This document shows, piece by piece, positions 1 through 7,667 of a stretch of DNA of 50,233 nucleotides. A model generated the notes under the pieces. That model searched no databases and had not been told where the DNA came from. It worked only from the letters and a program-made list of their open reading frames with translations. This stretch comes from Deltaproteobacteria bacterium (GTDB lineage Bacteria > Desulfobacterota > Syntrophia > Syntrophales > UBA2192), in the NCBI GenBank assembly GCA_012728915.1, contig JAAYEC010000017.1, positions 1 to 50,233 on the forward strand, written 5' to 3'. The translations under genes and the position numbers were made by a program. Position 1 is the stretch's first letter; each line of letters begins with the position of its first letter.

Positions 1-697
1 CATCGCGTCTAGGGGTCTTCACGGACCCGGGCTTCTTCTTTCCCCGCGCAAAAGCCTCCGCTTCCCTCACGTTGAGGCCCCTCGCGATAATCGCCCTGAA
101 CAGGCGGTTCTGTTCTTCTGCACTTTCCAGGGCGAGGATGGCCCGCGCATGGCCTGCGGTCAGGTTTCGTTTCGCAATGGCGTCACGGATCTCCTTCGGC
201 AGCTTGAGCAGGCGCAGGGCGTTGGTGACCGTGGAGCGGTCCTTTCCGACCGTGGAGGAAAGGGCCTCGTGGGACAGGCCGAATTCGCTGATCAGCCGGT
301 GAAACGCCTCCGCTTCCTCCAGGGGGTTGAGATTGGCCCGGAGAAGGTTTTCGATCAGTGAAAAAACGGCCGCATCCTGCTCTCCGGCTTCCCGGACGAT
401 AACGGGGACACTCTTGAGCCCCGCCTCCTGCGCGGCCCGCCAGCGCCGCTCGCCGGCGATGATTTCATAGCCGCCGTCGAACCGTCTCGCCACGATCGGC
501 TGGACGATGCCGTTTTCGCGGATGGAGGCGACGAGGCTCTTGTGCTCATCCGGATCGAAATCCTTTCTCGCCTGGTAGCGGTTCGGCACGAGCTCCTCGA
601 TGCCGCAGGTAGTCAGCACCGGTTTGTCACCGATCTTCTCGAGGAGGTCGGGAAACATGGCGCCGAGGCCTTTCCCGAGCGAGTTCTTTTTGATCAT
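1..697 (-). CDS. parB: ParB chromosome-partition protein (C-terminus beyond window)
   Basis: ParB binds parS sites near the origin, spreads as a CTP-dependent clamp and recruits ParA and SMC. Reading the minus strand from ATG at 697 gives MIKKNSLGKGLGAMFPDLLE, then the ParB/Srx region with the box around residues 70-80 (GERRWRAAQEAG) and a KorB/HTH-type stretch with DRSTVTNALRLLKLP and GHARAI. The frame stays open to position 1, so about 232 codons are visible and the C-terminal dimerisation domain lies outside. The ATG follows the parA stop codon by one base, so the pair is translationally coupled. The parS consensus is present at 20096. Identification is confident. Confidence 0.95.
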   Translation of the reverse strand, partial: MIKKNSLGKGLGAMFPDLLEKIGDKPVLTTCGIEELVPNRYQARKDFDPDEHKSLVASIRENGIVQPIVARRFDGGYEIIAGERRWRAAQEAGLKSVPVIVREAGEQDAAVFSLIENLLRANLNPLEEAEAFHRLISEFGLSHEALSSTVGKDRSTVTNALRLLKLPKEIRDAIAKRNLTAGHARAILALESAEEQNRLFRAIIARGLNVREAEAFARGKKKPGSVKTPRRD

Positions 698-698
698 C

Positions 699-1469
699 CT
701 AGGCTCTCCCGTCGTAAAGGATTTCATGGGCCAAATCCATGTAGGCGGCGGCCCCGCGCGACTTCACATCGTAGAGAATAATGGGGAGCCCGTGGCTCGG
801 ACTCTCCGAGATCCGGACGTTGCGCGGAATGACCGTCTTGAACACCTTGCTGCCGAAGTGGCTTCTGACCTCTTCGACTACCCGGTGGGACAGCCGGTTG
901 CGGACATCGAACATGGTGAGCAGGATCCCGCCCAGGGACAGAGACGGGTTCATCCTGGAGCGCACGAGCTTGACCGTGTTCAGCAGATGCGCCAGGCCCT
1001 CGAGGGCGAAGTACTCGCACTGCAGCGGGATGATCAGGTAGTCCGAGGCCACAAGCGCGTTCAGTGTCAGAAAACCCAGCGACGGCGGGCAGTCGATTAT
1101 GAAATAGTCATAAGGTGCCTGCAGGTTAGACAGCAGGGCCTTCAGTTTTTTCTCGCGCTCTTCGAGGGAGACGAACTCGATCTCCACCCCGACGAGGTCC
1201 TGATTGGCGGGCGCCACGTCGAGAGTCGGTATCTGGGTCTTAACGATGATCTCTTCGAGGCTGCAGCGACCGATGAGGGCATGATAAAGATTCTTCTTTT
1301 CTATCGATGCCTTGTCGACCCCCATCCCGCTGGTTGTATTGCCCTGGGGGTCCCCGTCGATCAGGAGGACCTTTTTTTCCGCCATGGCGAGGGATGATGA
1401 CAGATTGATCGCCGTCGTGGTCTTTCCGACCCCTCCTTTCTGATTGGCAATAGAAATAATTTTCCGCAT
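699..1469 (-). CDS. parA: ParA/Soj chromosome-partition ATPase
   Basis: A 256-residue ParA/MinD-family ATPase that forms DNA-bound dimers and drives ParB-parS complexes. The deviant Walker A motif KGGVGKTT spans residues 11-18; a switch-I-like DGDPQGN and the Walker B motif FIIDCPPSLG follow. There is no N-terminal HTH, which places it with chromosomal Soj-type ParA rather than plasmid type Ia. It lies between rsmG and parB in the order rsmG-parA-parB seen near many bacterial origins. The 151-bp AT-rich gap upstream of it (1470-1620) probably carries its promoter, but no clear -35/-10 pair is visible there. Confidence 0.96.
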   Translation of the reverse strand: MRKIISIANQKGGVGKTTTAINLSSSLAMAEKKVLLIDGDPQGNTTSGMGVDKASIEKKNLYHALIGRCSLEEIIVKTQIPTLDVAPANQDLVGVEIEFVSLEEREKKLKALLSNLQAPYDYFIIDCPPSLGFLTLNALVASDYLIIPLQCEYFALEGLAHLLNTVKLVRSRMNPSLSLGGILLTMFDVRNRLSHRVVEEVRSHFGSKVFKTVIPRNVRISESPSHGLPIILYDVKSRGAAAYMDLAHEILYDGRA

Positions 1470-1620
1470 TTGATATCGCAGTGACAGGGTGTTATCGTCG
1501 GCTGGATGAAGTTGGCCGATGCTAACATAAAAAAGGGGTTTTTCAAAGGAAATTATGGAAGGGGAGAAGAATATATTTGTTTATTAATTTCAATTAGTTG
1601 AACGGACATAAGCGCCCGGT

Positions 1621-2286
1621 TCAGGCGGGTTTATCCACAAGCACGAGGCGTCGGCGGTCACCGGTCAGGGGAAGGGAAAGCGAGACATCCGCAACCAAGC
1701 GGAAATGAATCGTTTTCAATGAATTCAGGGCGGCGGTCTCCTCGTCCAGGTCCGGACCTTTCATCGCGGCGAGCAGGCCTCCTTTTCTCAACAGGGGAAA
1801 TCCCTTCTCGACAAGCTCGGGCAGCTTGAGGGTTGCCCTGGATACGATCAGGTCGAAAGAGGGACTTCCGGGCTGTTTCAAAAGGTCTTCAAGTCGGGAG
1901 TTGAGAACGGTCACGTCCGGCAGGCAAAGCCTGCGGGAGAGCTCCTTGAGAAACGAGCATTTCTTGCGGGAGGCCTCCAGCAGGGTAACACGAAGGTCGC
2001 TTCGGAAAACCCTCACCGGCATCGCCGGGAATCCGGCGCCGGAGCCGATGTCGAGCAGGGTCCCGGGGCCGGCGGGCAGGTGGGGGAGCAGGGTGAGCGA
2101 GTCGATGAAATGGCGCACGGGCAGGTCGAGTTCGGACTGCAGGGAAACGAGGTTCATCTTGCTGTTCCACAGCAGCAGGGTCTCCCGGTAGGTCTCGAAT
2201 AGGGCGAGGCTGTCCATCGGCATGTCGATGCCCATCTCTGCCGCTGCCGCGACGAGGATCTTGCGAAAATCACCTTCTTTTGCCAT
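1621..2286 (-). CDS. rsmG: 16S rRNA (guanine-N7) methyltransferase RsmG (GidB)
   Basis: RsmG methylates G527 (E. coli numbering) of 16S rRNA with SAM. The 221-residue protein has the SAM-binding motif I LLDIGSGAGFPAMPVRV near residue 75, then VTLLEASRKKCSFLKEL and the family stretch FDLIVSRA. The start chosen is the ATG at 2286 (MAKEGDFRK), giving the usual family length; an upstream in-frame ATG at 2307 would add seven residues. Oddly, the start codon and the purine-rich ribosome-binding region lie inside a tandem 7-bp repeat (2281-2315). It is probably cotranscribed with parA and parB. Confidence 0.93.
   Translation of the reverse strand: MAKEGDFRKILVAAAAEMGIDMPMDSLALFETYRETLLLWNSKMNLVSLQSELDLPVRHFIDSLTLLPHLPAGPGTLLDIGSGAGFPAMPVRVFRSDLRVTLLEASRKKCSFLKELSRRLCLPDVTVLNSRLEDLLKQPGSPSFDLIVSRATLKLPELVEKGFPLLRKGGLLAAMKGPDLDEETAALNSLKTIHFRLVADVSLSLPLTGDRRRLVLVDKPA
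1631..1639 (+). promoter_or_regulatory. Single consensus DnaA box
   Basis: TTATCCACA matches the strong DnaA-box consensus exactly. It falls inside the 3' end of rsmG and encodes part of its last residues. No cluster of further boxes is visible, although the adjoining 1500-1600 stretch is AT-rich, so this may be chance or a minor titration site rather than an origin. Confidence 0.3.
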
Positions 2287-2315
2287 ATGCCTTTTGCCTC
2301 TGGCCATAAGCCAGT
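2281..2315. repeat. Five tandem 7-bp units (period-7 family, copy 1)
   Basis: Read on the plus strand the segment divides into TGCCATA, TGCCTTT, TGCCTCT, GGCCATA and AGCCAGT, all with GCC at the same phase. Only one arm is present here, whereas the other copies are paired inverted arms. It overlaps the rsmG start codon. The same family appears at 12443, 20795 and 21734. Confidence 0.7.
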
Positions 2316-2414
2316 TTTGGACTACCAGACAGGGAGTCGCCTGGCAACGAAAAAGAGAGAACCGATCCCCGGAACTGTAGTAGGCTCGCGCCACCATTCA
2401 GCGAGGTTGAAGGG

Positions 2415-3149
2415 ATGTCCACTCAAGTCCTCCTGGACAATGTCACCGTCGTGCTGAACAGACCCAAGTACCCGGGCAACATCGGCTCCGTCGCCCGGTG
2501 CGCAAAGAATATGGGCATCGAGAACGTCCTGGTTGTCAGCGAGGTCGGCTACGAGGAGGAGAAGATCCGTCAGATGTCGACCCATCTGGCCGCCGACGTG
2601 GTCGACCGGATCCGTTACGAAGCAGACCTGGGGAAAGCCCTGTCGGGGTTTCACTATATCGTGGGGACAACGGCGCGGGTGGGCCGGGCCAGGCCCGCCT
2701 TCCAGACGCCTCGCGAGGCGGCGGCAAAACTTGTGGAGATCTCGCAGAAAAACCGTGTCGCCCTGCTGTTCGGCTCGGAGGACGCGGGATTGACCAACGA
2801 GGAGCTCCGCTACGGTCACCTTCTCGTTCACATCCCCGTCTCGGAACGCTTCCGATCCATCAACCTGTCCCACGCCGTCATGATCCTGTGCTACGAAATC
2901 TTCCTGGCCGCCTCCGGGAAAAAGACTTTCACCCCGAGACTGGCCACGTCGGGCGAGCTCGAGGGGATGTACGGACACATCCGGGACGTGAGCCTCCGCA
3001 TCGGGTTCATCAACCCGCAGAACCCGGAGTACTGGATGACGAGCATCCGGCGTTTCCTGTCCAGGGTGGAGCTTCGGTCACGGGAGGTGAAGATCATCCG
3101 GGGGTTCTGCCGTCAGCTCGACTGGTTCTGCGGGAAACAAAATCCTTGA
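2415..3149 (+). CDS. TrmJ-like SPOUT tRNA/rRNA 2'-O-methyltransferase
   Basis: A 244-residue SpoU/TrmH-family methyltransferase; members transfer a methyl group from SAM to a ribose 2'-OH, and TrmJ acts at tRNA position 32. Three SPOUT motifs are visible: NIGSVARCAKNMG near residue 22, ALLFGSEDAGLTNEEL near 118, and INLSHAVMILCYEIF near 148 in the knot. The C-terminal 75 residues resemble the TrmJ tail. It is divergent from rsmG across a 128-bp gap and heads the plus-strand LPS gene group, which it need not serve. Family assignment is firm; the exact target position is inferred. Confidence 0.85.
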   Translation: MSTQVLLDNVTVVLNRPKYPGNIGSVARCAKNMGIENVLVVSEVGYEEEKIRQMSTHLAADVVDRIRYEADLGKALSGFHYIVGTTARVGRARPAFQTPREAAAKLVEISQKNRVALLFGSEDAGLTNEELRYGHLLVHIPVSERFRSINLSHAVMILCYEIFLAASGKKTFTPRLATSGELEGMYGHIRDVSLRIGFINPQNPEYWMTSIRRFLSRVELRSREVKIIRGFCRQLDWFCGKQNP

Positions 3150-3235
3150 CTTTCAGGGTTGGTCTGCGCCATTCTTCACCGAAACGCCCTCGTGAATTCC
3201 ATAAGCATAAAAGGGGGTTGCAGGAGGATCGATTC

Positions 3236-4393
3236 ATGTACAAGGCCTTTTCCTTCACGGGAGCGAAAAAGATCGTCTTCGGCTGCGGCTCCTTTTCCGG
3301 GCTCGTCGGCCAGGTGCGGGACCTTCGGGCGAAAAAGCCCTTCGTGGCTGTCGACGGCAACCTGGCCAAGCTGGGCGTGGGGGACAGGATCGCGGAGATG
3401 TTTGACCGGGGGGGCATGAAGGCCGTCCTTTACGACCGGGTGTTGCCGGAACCCCCCCTCGAGCAGGCCGACGAGGGCGCCGGGCTCGCCCTGAAGGGCA
3501 AATGCGATATCGTGATCGGGATCGGGGGAGGCAGCGCCATGGACGTGGCCAAGGCCGTGGCCGTCGTGGCGGCCCACGGTGCCGAGGCGAAAGATTTCCT
3601 GGGGCTCAACAGGGTCCCCGGGCCGGGCCTTCCGACGATCATGGTGCCGACGACCGCCGGGACGGGAAGCGAGGTGACCTTCACGGCGGTCTTCGTCCGT
3701 CACGATCTCAAGAAAAAAGAGGGGATGAACAGTATGTTCATGTACCCGGACCTGGCACTGCTCGACCCGGAGCTGACCCTGAGCCTTCCGCCCCAGCCGA
3801 CGGCAGCCTCCGGCATGGACGCACTCTGCCACGCCATCGAGTCCTACACGTCGGTGATCGCGAGCCCGGCAAGCGAGATGTTTTCCCTGCGGGCCATCGG
3901 CCTGATCGCCGAGAACCTGAGAACCTGCGTCCACAACGGCGGGAACCTCGAGGCCCGCGAGGCCCAGATGCTGGGCAGTCTCTACGCGGGCATCGGACTG
4001 GCCAACGCCGGCGTCGGCGCGGCCCACTCGCTCTCCTACCCGCTGGGCGGCAAGTACGGCATCTCCCACGGGGTTGCCAACACGCTCATGCTCCCGCGGA
4101 TCATGGAGTTCAACCTGCCGGGGGCCCTGGAGAAATTCGCGGACGTCGCCGAGATGATGGGGGAAAACACGGAGGGGCTCTCCGTTCGTGACGCGGCCAT
4201 GCTGGCCGTGGAGGCCGTCGATGCCCTCATCGAGGACTGCGGTATCGCCACGGGCCTGGAGGAGCTCGGGATTCCCGAGGAGGATTACTCGGAGATGGCG
4301 AGGGTGGCCATGACGGTCGCAAGGCCCCTGGAGAATAATCCCCGCAAGGTAACCCTCGAGGACGCCATCGCGATCTACCGGACGGCCATGTAA
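3236..4393 (+). CDS. kdnB: Iron-containing alcohol dehydrogenase, probable KDO 8-oxidase (KdnB-like)
   Basis: A 385-residue group III Fe-dependent alcohol dehydrogenase. The NAD(P) motif GGGSAMD covers residues 98-103, and the four metal ligands are visible as D195, H199, H264 and H278. The ATG at 3236 follows AGGAGG at good spacing; a longer in-frame opening upstream has no start signal and overlaps the previous gene. The family alone does not give a substrate, but the next gene is a KdnA-like aminotransferase and hldD and kdsB follow. In Shewanella, KdnB oxidises KDO at C8 and KdnA aminates it. The KdnB role is therefore inferred from context; a general alcohol dehydrogenase is the alternative. 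Confidence 0.72.
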   Translation: MYKAFSFTGAKKIVFGCGSFSGLVGQVRDLRAKKPFVAVDGNLAKLGVGDRIAEMFDRGGMKAVLYDRVLPEPPLEQADEGAGLALKGKCDIVIGIGGGSAMDVAKAVAVVAAHGAEAKDFLGLNRVPGPGLPTIMVPTTAGTGSEVTFTAVFVRHDLKKKEGMNSMFMYPDLALLDPELTLSLPPQPTAASGMDALCHAIESYTSVIASPASEMFSLRAIGLIAENLRTCVHNGGNLEAREAQMLGSLYAGIGLANAGVGAAHSLSYPLGGKYGISHGVANTLMLPRIMEFNLPGALEKFADVAEMMGENTEGLSVRDAAMLAVEAVDALIEDCGIATGLEELGIPEEDYSEMARVAMTVARPLENNPRKVTLEDAIAIYRTAM

Positions 4394-4400
4394 AGAAGAG

Positions 4401-4480
4401 GGCAAGAAGGTTCGAGGGTGAGACGGTGAGATAAAAAAGGAATTTCTCAACCACTTACCTTCTCAACTTCTTACCTTCGC
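4401..4480. repeat. Inverted pair of tandem 8-bp units (period-8 family, copy 1)
   Basis: The left arm (4401-4431) reads as 8-bp units AAGGTTCG, AGGGTGAG, ACGGTGAG. The right arm (4445-4480), on the minus strand, reads AAGGTAAG, AAGTTGAG, AAGGTAAG, TGGTTGAG. The arms are separated by an A-rich 13-bp loop and would form an imperfect hairpin. It lies 8 bp after the kdnB stop codon in an otherwise tight operon. Confidence 0.75.
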
Positions 4481-4548
4481 GAAGGCCGGCTCGGGTCTTT
4501 TCATAACGATATCACAGAACAGTAAAGAGAATCTGGAGGCAGAAAGAC

Positions 4549-5751
4549 ATGGCCGGATCAGAGCTTTTCGGAAAAGAGGAATTGAAAGAAGTCATGGATG
4601 TCATGGAGACGGGCATCCTGATGCGATACGGGTTTGACAAGGAACGGAAGGGCGTTTTCAAGGTCCGGCAGTTCGAGCAAGAATTCGCCGGGTATCTTGG
4701 GGCCTCCCACACGCTTGGCGTAACGTCGGGAACGGCTGCCCTCGTGGTTGCTCTGGCCGCTCTGGATGTCGGGCCCGGCGACGAGGTGATCGTGCCGCCG
4801 TTCACGTTCAATGCCACCTACGAGGCCGTCCTGGAAGCCGGGGCAATGCCGATTCCCGGGGATATCGACGAGAGCCTGAATCTGGACCCCGAGAGCATCG
4901 AGAGGCGGCTGACCCCTTACACGAAGGCCGTCATCCCCGTCCACATGTGCGGAGCGCCGGCCGATATGGACGGAATCATGGCGATCGCCAGGAAACGGAA
5001 TCTCAAGGTGCTCGAGGACAACGCGCAGAGCGCGGGCGGGAGCTACCGCGGGAAAAAGCTCGGGACCATCGGGGACATGGGGATTCTCAGCTTCGACTTC
5101 TACAAGACCATGACGACGGGCGAAGGCGGGATGGTCATCACGAACGACAAAAATCTCTACCTGCGCGCCGAGTGGTATCACGATCACGGCCATGACCACA
5201 ACCCGAAGGTGAGCCGCGCCCTCGAGGGCCGCTCCATTCTCGGCCTGAATTTCCGCATGAACGAGCTTCAGGGGGCCCTGGGCCTTGCCCAGCTGAGAAA
5301 GCTCGACACGATCATCGCCGAGCAGCGTAAGAACAAGGCCGCCGTCCGAGACGCGCTGAGCGCAGTGCCCGGGATCCGTTTCAGGCACATTCCCGACCCG
5401 CAGGGCGACACGGGCACCTTTATCGCGTTCCATCTGCCCTCCGCGTCGCAGACCAGGGACTTCCAGAAGGCGATGCTCGCCCAGGGCGTGGAACTGGTCT
5501 ACTACTACGAAAACTTCTGGCACTACCTGCCCAACTGGGAGCACTTCCTCTCGCAGAGCACCGTGAACTCAAAGAAGTATCCGTTCAAGGATCCTTCCTA
5601 CAAGGGAAAGGCGGAATACGGCCGGGAGCTTTATCCGAAGGCCGAAGAGCTCATGTCCAGGACGCTGTGCATGGCCATCCCCGTGAAAATGCCGGCCGGC
5701 CGCGTCGAGCAAATTGCCGGGGCCGCGCAGAAGGCCGCGGAAGCGATCTGA
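4549..5751 (+). CDS. kdnA: KDO 8-aminotransferase, DegT/DnrJ/EryC1 family (KdnA-like)
   Basis: A 400-residue PLP-dependent sugar aminotransferase. PLP residues are visible: SGTAAL near 60, D157 in LEDNAQSAGGSYRG, and the Schiff-base lysine K186 in SFDFYKTMTTGEGG. Beyond family level, the opening (SELFGKEELKEVMDVMETG), GLNFRMNELQGALGLAQLRK and the WHYLPNWEH stretch closely resemble Shewanella KdnA as recalled. KdnA converts 8-oxo-KDO to 8-amino-3,8-dideoxy-manno-octulosonate with glutamate. GGAGG precedes the ATG. It sits between kdnB and hldD with kdsB downstream, which fits LPS inner-core synthesis. A different sugar-nucleotide aminotransferase remains possible. Confidence 0.82.
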   Translation: MAGSELFGKEELKEVMDVMETGILMRYGFDKERKGVFKVRQFEQEFAGYLGASHTLGVTSGTAALVVALAALDVGPGDEVIVPPFTFNATYEAVLEAGAMPIPGDIDESLNLDPESIERRLTPYTKAVIPVHMCGAPADMDGIMAIARKRNLKVLEDNAQSAGGSYRGKKLGTIGDMGILSFDFYKTMTTGEGGMVITNDKNLYLRAEWYHDHGHDHNPKVSRALEGRSILGLNFRMNELQGALGLAQLRKLDTIIAEQRKNKAAVRDALSAVPGIRFRHIPDPQGDTGTFIAFHLPSASQTRDFQKAMLAQGVELVYYYENFWHYLPNWEHFLSQSTVNSKKYPFKDPSYKGKAEYGRELYPKAEELMSRTLCMAIPVKMPAGRVEQIAGAAQKAAEAI

Positions 5752-5831
5752 AGAAAAATTCGGATTGCCTTTCGCCTCGAGCCCCATGACCGTCGCCGGC
5801 CGCAGAGCGGCATGCGAACGAGGAGACAAAC

Positions 5832-6803
5832 ATGTACATCGTCACCGGAGGGGCCGGTTTCATCGGCAGCGCCTTCGTCTGGAAGCTCAACCAGGAGGGG
5901 ATTGACGATATCCTGATCGTCGATGCCCTGGGTACCTCGGACAAGTGGAAGAATCTCGTCAAGAAACGCTATGCCGACTTCATCCACAAGGACGCCTTCT
6001 ACGAGATGCTCTGCGAAGGCCGGCTTCCCTTCAAGACAAAGGCCGTCATCCACATGGGGGCCTGCTCGTCGACGACGGAGCGCGACGCCGACTACCTCAT
6101 GGAGAACAACGTCCACTACAGCTGCGCGCTGGCACGCTGGGCGGTGGCAAGGAAAATCCCCTTTCTCTACGCCTCCAGCGCGGCCACCTACGGCGACGGC
6201 TCCCTCGGGTTTTCCGACGCCGACAGGACGACGCCGGCGCTTCAGCCCATCAACATGTACGGCTACTCGAAGCAGCTCTTCGATCTCTGGGTGATTCGCA
6301 ACAAGCTCCTGGGAAAGGTCACGGGGATCAAGTTCTTCAACGTCTTCGGGCCCAACGAGTACCACAAGGGCGAGATGCGCAGCGTCGTGCACAAGTCCTT
6401 CGGCCAGATCCGCCAGACGGGGAAGGTGCAGCTCTTCAAGTCCCACCGGGAGGGATTCGGACACGGCGAGCAGGTCCGCGACTTCGTCTACGTGAAGGAC
6501 TGCGTCGAGGTGATGTGGTGGCTGCTGAAGCACCCGAAGGCCAGGGGGATCTTCAATCTCGGCACGGGCAGGGCCCGCACGTGGAACGATCTCGTGTCGG
6601 CCGTGTTCAAGGCCTCGGGCGTGAAACCTGACATCGAGTACATCGACATGCCTCTCGAGATCCGCGACCAGTACCAGTACGTGACGGAAGCGAAGATGGA
6701 CAAACTGCGCAAGACGGGCTGCCCGGTGAAGTGCCGGTCGCTGGAGGACGCCATCGAGGATTACGTGAAGGGGCATCTGCAGCAGAAGGACCCTTACCTG
6801 TGA
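5832..6803 (+). CDS. hldD: ADP-L-glycero-D-manno-heptose 6-epimerase
   Basis: A 323-residue extended short-chain dehydrogenase making the L-glycero-D-manno-heptose donor of the LPS inner core. The NADP-binding GGAGFIG is at residues 6-12, the catalytic region has ASSAATYG followed by YGYSK (Y-x3-K), and FNVFGPNEYHKGEMRS is typical of HldD. GAGGAGA precedes the ATG. It follows kdnA by 80 bp and precedes kdsB, so heptose and KDO precursor genes are clustered. Length equals that of E. coli HldD within a few residues. Confidence 0.92.
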   Translation: MYIVTGGAGFIGSAFVWKLNQEGIDDILIVDALGTSDKWKNLVKKRYADFIHKDAFYEMLCEGRLPFKTKAVIHMGACSSTTERDADYLMENNVHYSCALARWAVARKIPFLYASSAATYGDGSLGFSDADRTTPALQPINMYGYSKQLFDLWVIRNKLLGKVTGIKFFNVFGPNEYHKGEMRSVVHKSFGQIRQTGKVQLFKSHREGFGHGEQVRDFVYVKDCVEVMWWLLKHPKARGIFNLGTGRARTWNDLVSAVFKASGVKPDIEYIDMPLEIRDQYQYVTEAKMDKLRKTGCPVKCRSLEDAIEDYVKGHLQQKDPYL

Positions 6804-6818
6804 GGACCGGGGGCGCAT

Positions 6819-6848
6819 CCTCACCTGCATACCCTCTTACCTTCTGCC
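6819..6848. repeat. Single arm of period-8 repeat (copy 2)
   Basis: On the minus strand this reads as AAGGTAAG, AGGGTATG, CAGGTGAG, the same 8-bp family as 4401-4480 and 11098-11204. No inverted partner is present. It follows a GGGGGCGCATCC motif (6809-6820) just after the hldD stop codon and lies in the 114-bp gap before kdsB. Confidence 0.6.
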
Positions 6849-6917
6849 CTGCAGGGGCCCTGTGTCCGACTTTTTATGACAGCCTGTAAAAAGACAACCG
6901 GCTGCCGGGAAGCAAAC

Positions 6918-7658
6918 ATGAAGGTTGTTGTCGTCATTCCGTCGCGCTATCAGTCGACGCGGTTCATGGGGAAGCCGCTGGCCGACGTGCTGGGAAAGCC
7001 CATGATCCAGCACGTCTATGAAAGGGTGCTGCGGTCGAAGACGGCCTCGCTGGCGGCCGTGGCGACGGACGACCGGCGGATCTTCGAGGCCGTCGAGAAG
7101 TTCGGCGGTCGCGCCATCCTGACCTCGCCGGAGCATCCCTCCGGAACGGACCGGATTGCAGAGGCCGTGGGGAGGCTGGGCCTGGCCGACTCGGACATCG
7201 TCGTCAATATCCAGGGGGACCAGCCCACCTTCGAACCCGTGCAGATCGATGAGGTCGTTGAGCCGCTCCTGAAAGACTCCTCCCTGGACTTCTCGACGCT
7301 GATCTACCGGATCAGCCGGGACGGGGAGCTGACCGACCCCAACGCCGTCAAGGTCGTCTTCGACCGGGACCACTTTGCCCTGTACTTCTCGCGCGCGACG
7401 ATCCCCTTCGTGCGCGACCGGGGGGGAAAAGCGGACTACTGGAAGCACCACGGCATCTACGCCTACCGCAAGTCCTTTCTGATCGCATTCACGAGACTCC
7501 CCCAAGGGACCCTGGAAAAGCTGGAGGCCCTGGAGCAACTCCGGGCCCTCGAGCACGGCTACCGGATCAAGGTGGTGGAGACGGAGTTCGACTCCATCGA
7601 GGTGGACACCCCGGCGGACCTGGAGCGCGTCAAGGCGCTCCTGGCCGCAAAACCCTGA
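6918..7658 (+). CDS. kdsB: CMP-KDO synthetase (3-deoxy-manno-octulosonate cytidylyltransferase)
   Basis: A 246-residue cytidylyltransferase that activates KDO with CTP before transfer to lipid A. The N-terminus IPSRYQSTRFMGKPLADV carries the CTP-binding motif, ATDDRRI and HPSGTDRIAEA follow, and NIQGDQPTFEP is the metal-binding signature. The start is the ATG at 6918; an upstream in-frame ATG at 6876 would add 14 residues unlike the family. In Shewanella the linked KdsB prefers 8-amino-KDO, so this copy may do the same; that cannot be read from sequence. It is 9 bp from the next gene. Confidence 0.93.
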   Translation: MKVVVVIPSRYQSTRFMGKPLADVLGKPMIQHVYERVLRSKTASLAAVATDDRRIFEAVEKFGGRAILTSPEHPSGTDRIAEAVGRLGLADSDIVVNIQGDQPTFEPVQIDEVVEPLLKDSSLDFSTLIYRISRDGELTDPNAVKVVFDRDHFALYFSRATIPFVRDRGGKADYWKHHGIYAYRKSFLIAFTRLPQGTLEKLEALEQLRALEHGYRIKVVETEFDSIEVDTPADLERVKALLAAKP

Positions 7659-7667
7659 GGGGGGCCC

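Noticed and set aside
1500-1640. Replication origin near rsmG-parA
   Set aside because: The stretch is AT-rich and has one DnaA box, but no cluster of boxes and no dnaA or mnmG beside it.
2498-3235. Long N-terminal extension of the Fe-dehydrogenase
   Set aside because: The frame is open but overlaps the methyltransferase gene, has no start signal, and is Arg/Gly/Pro-rich shadow sequence; the ATG at 3236 has a clear AGGAGG.
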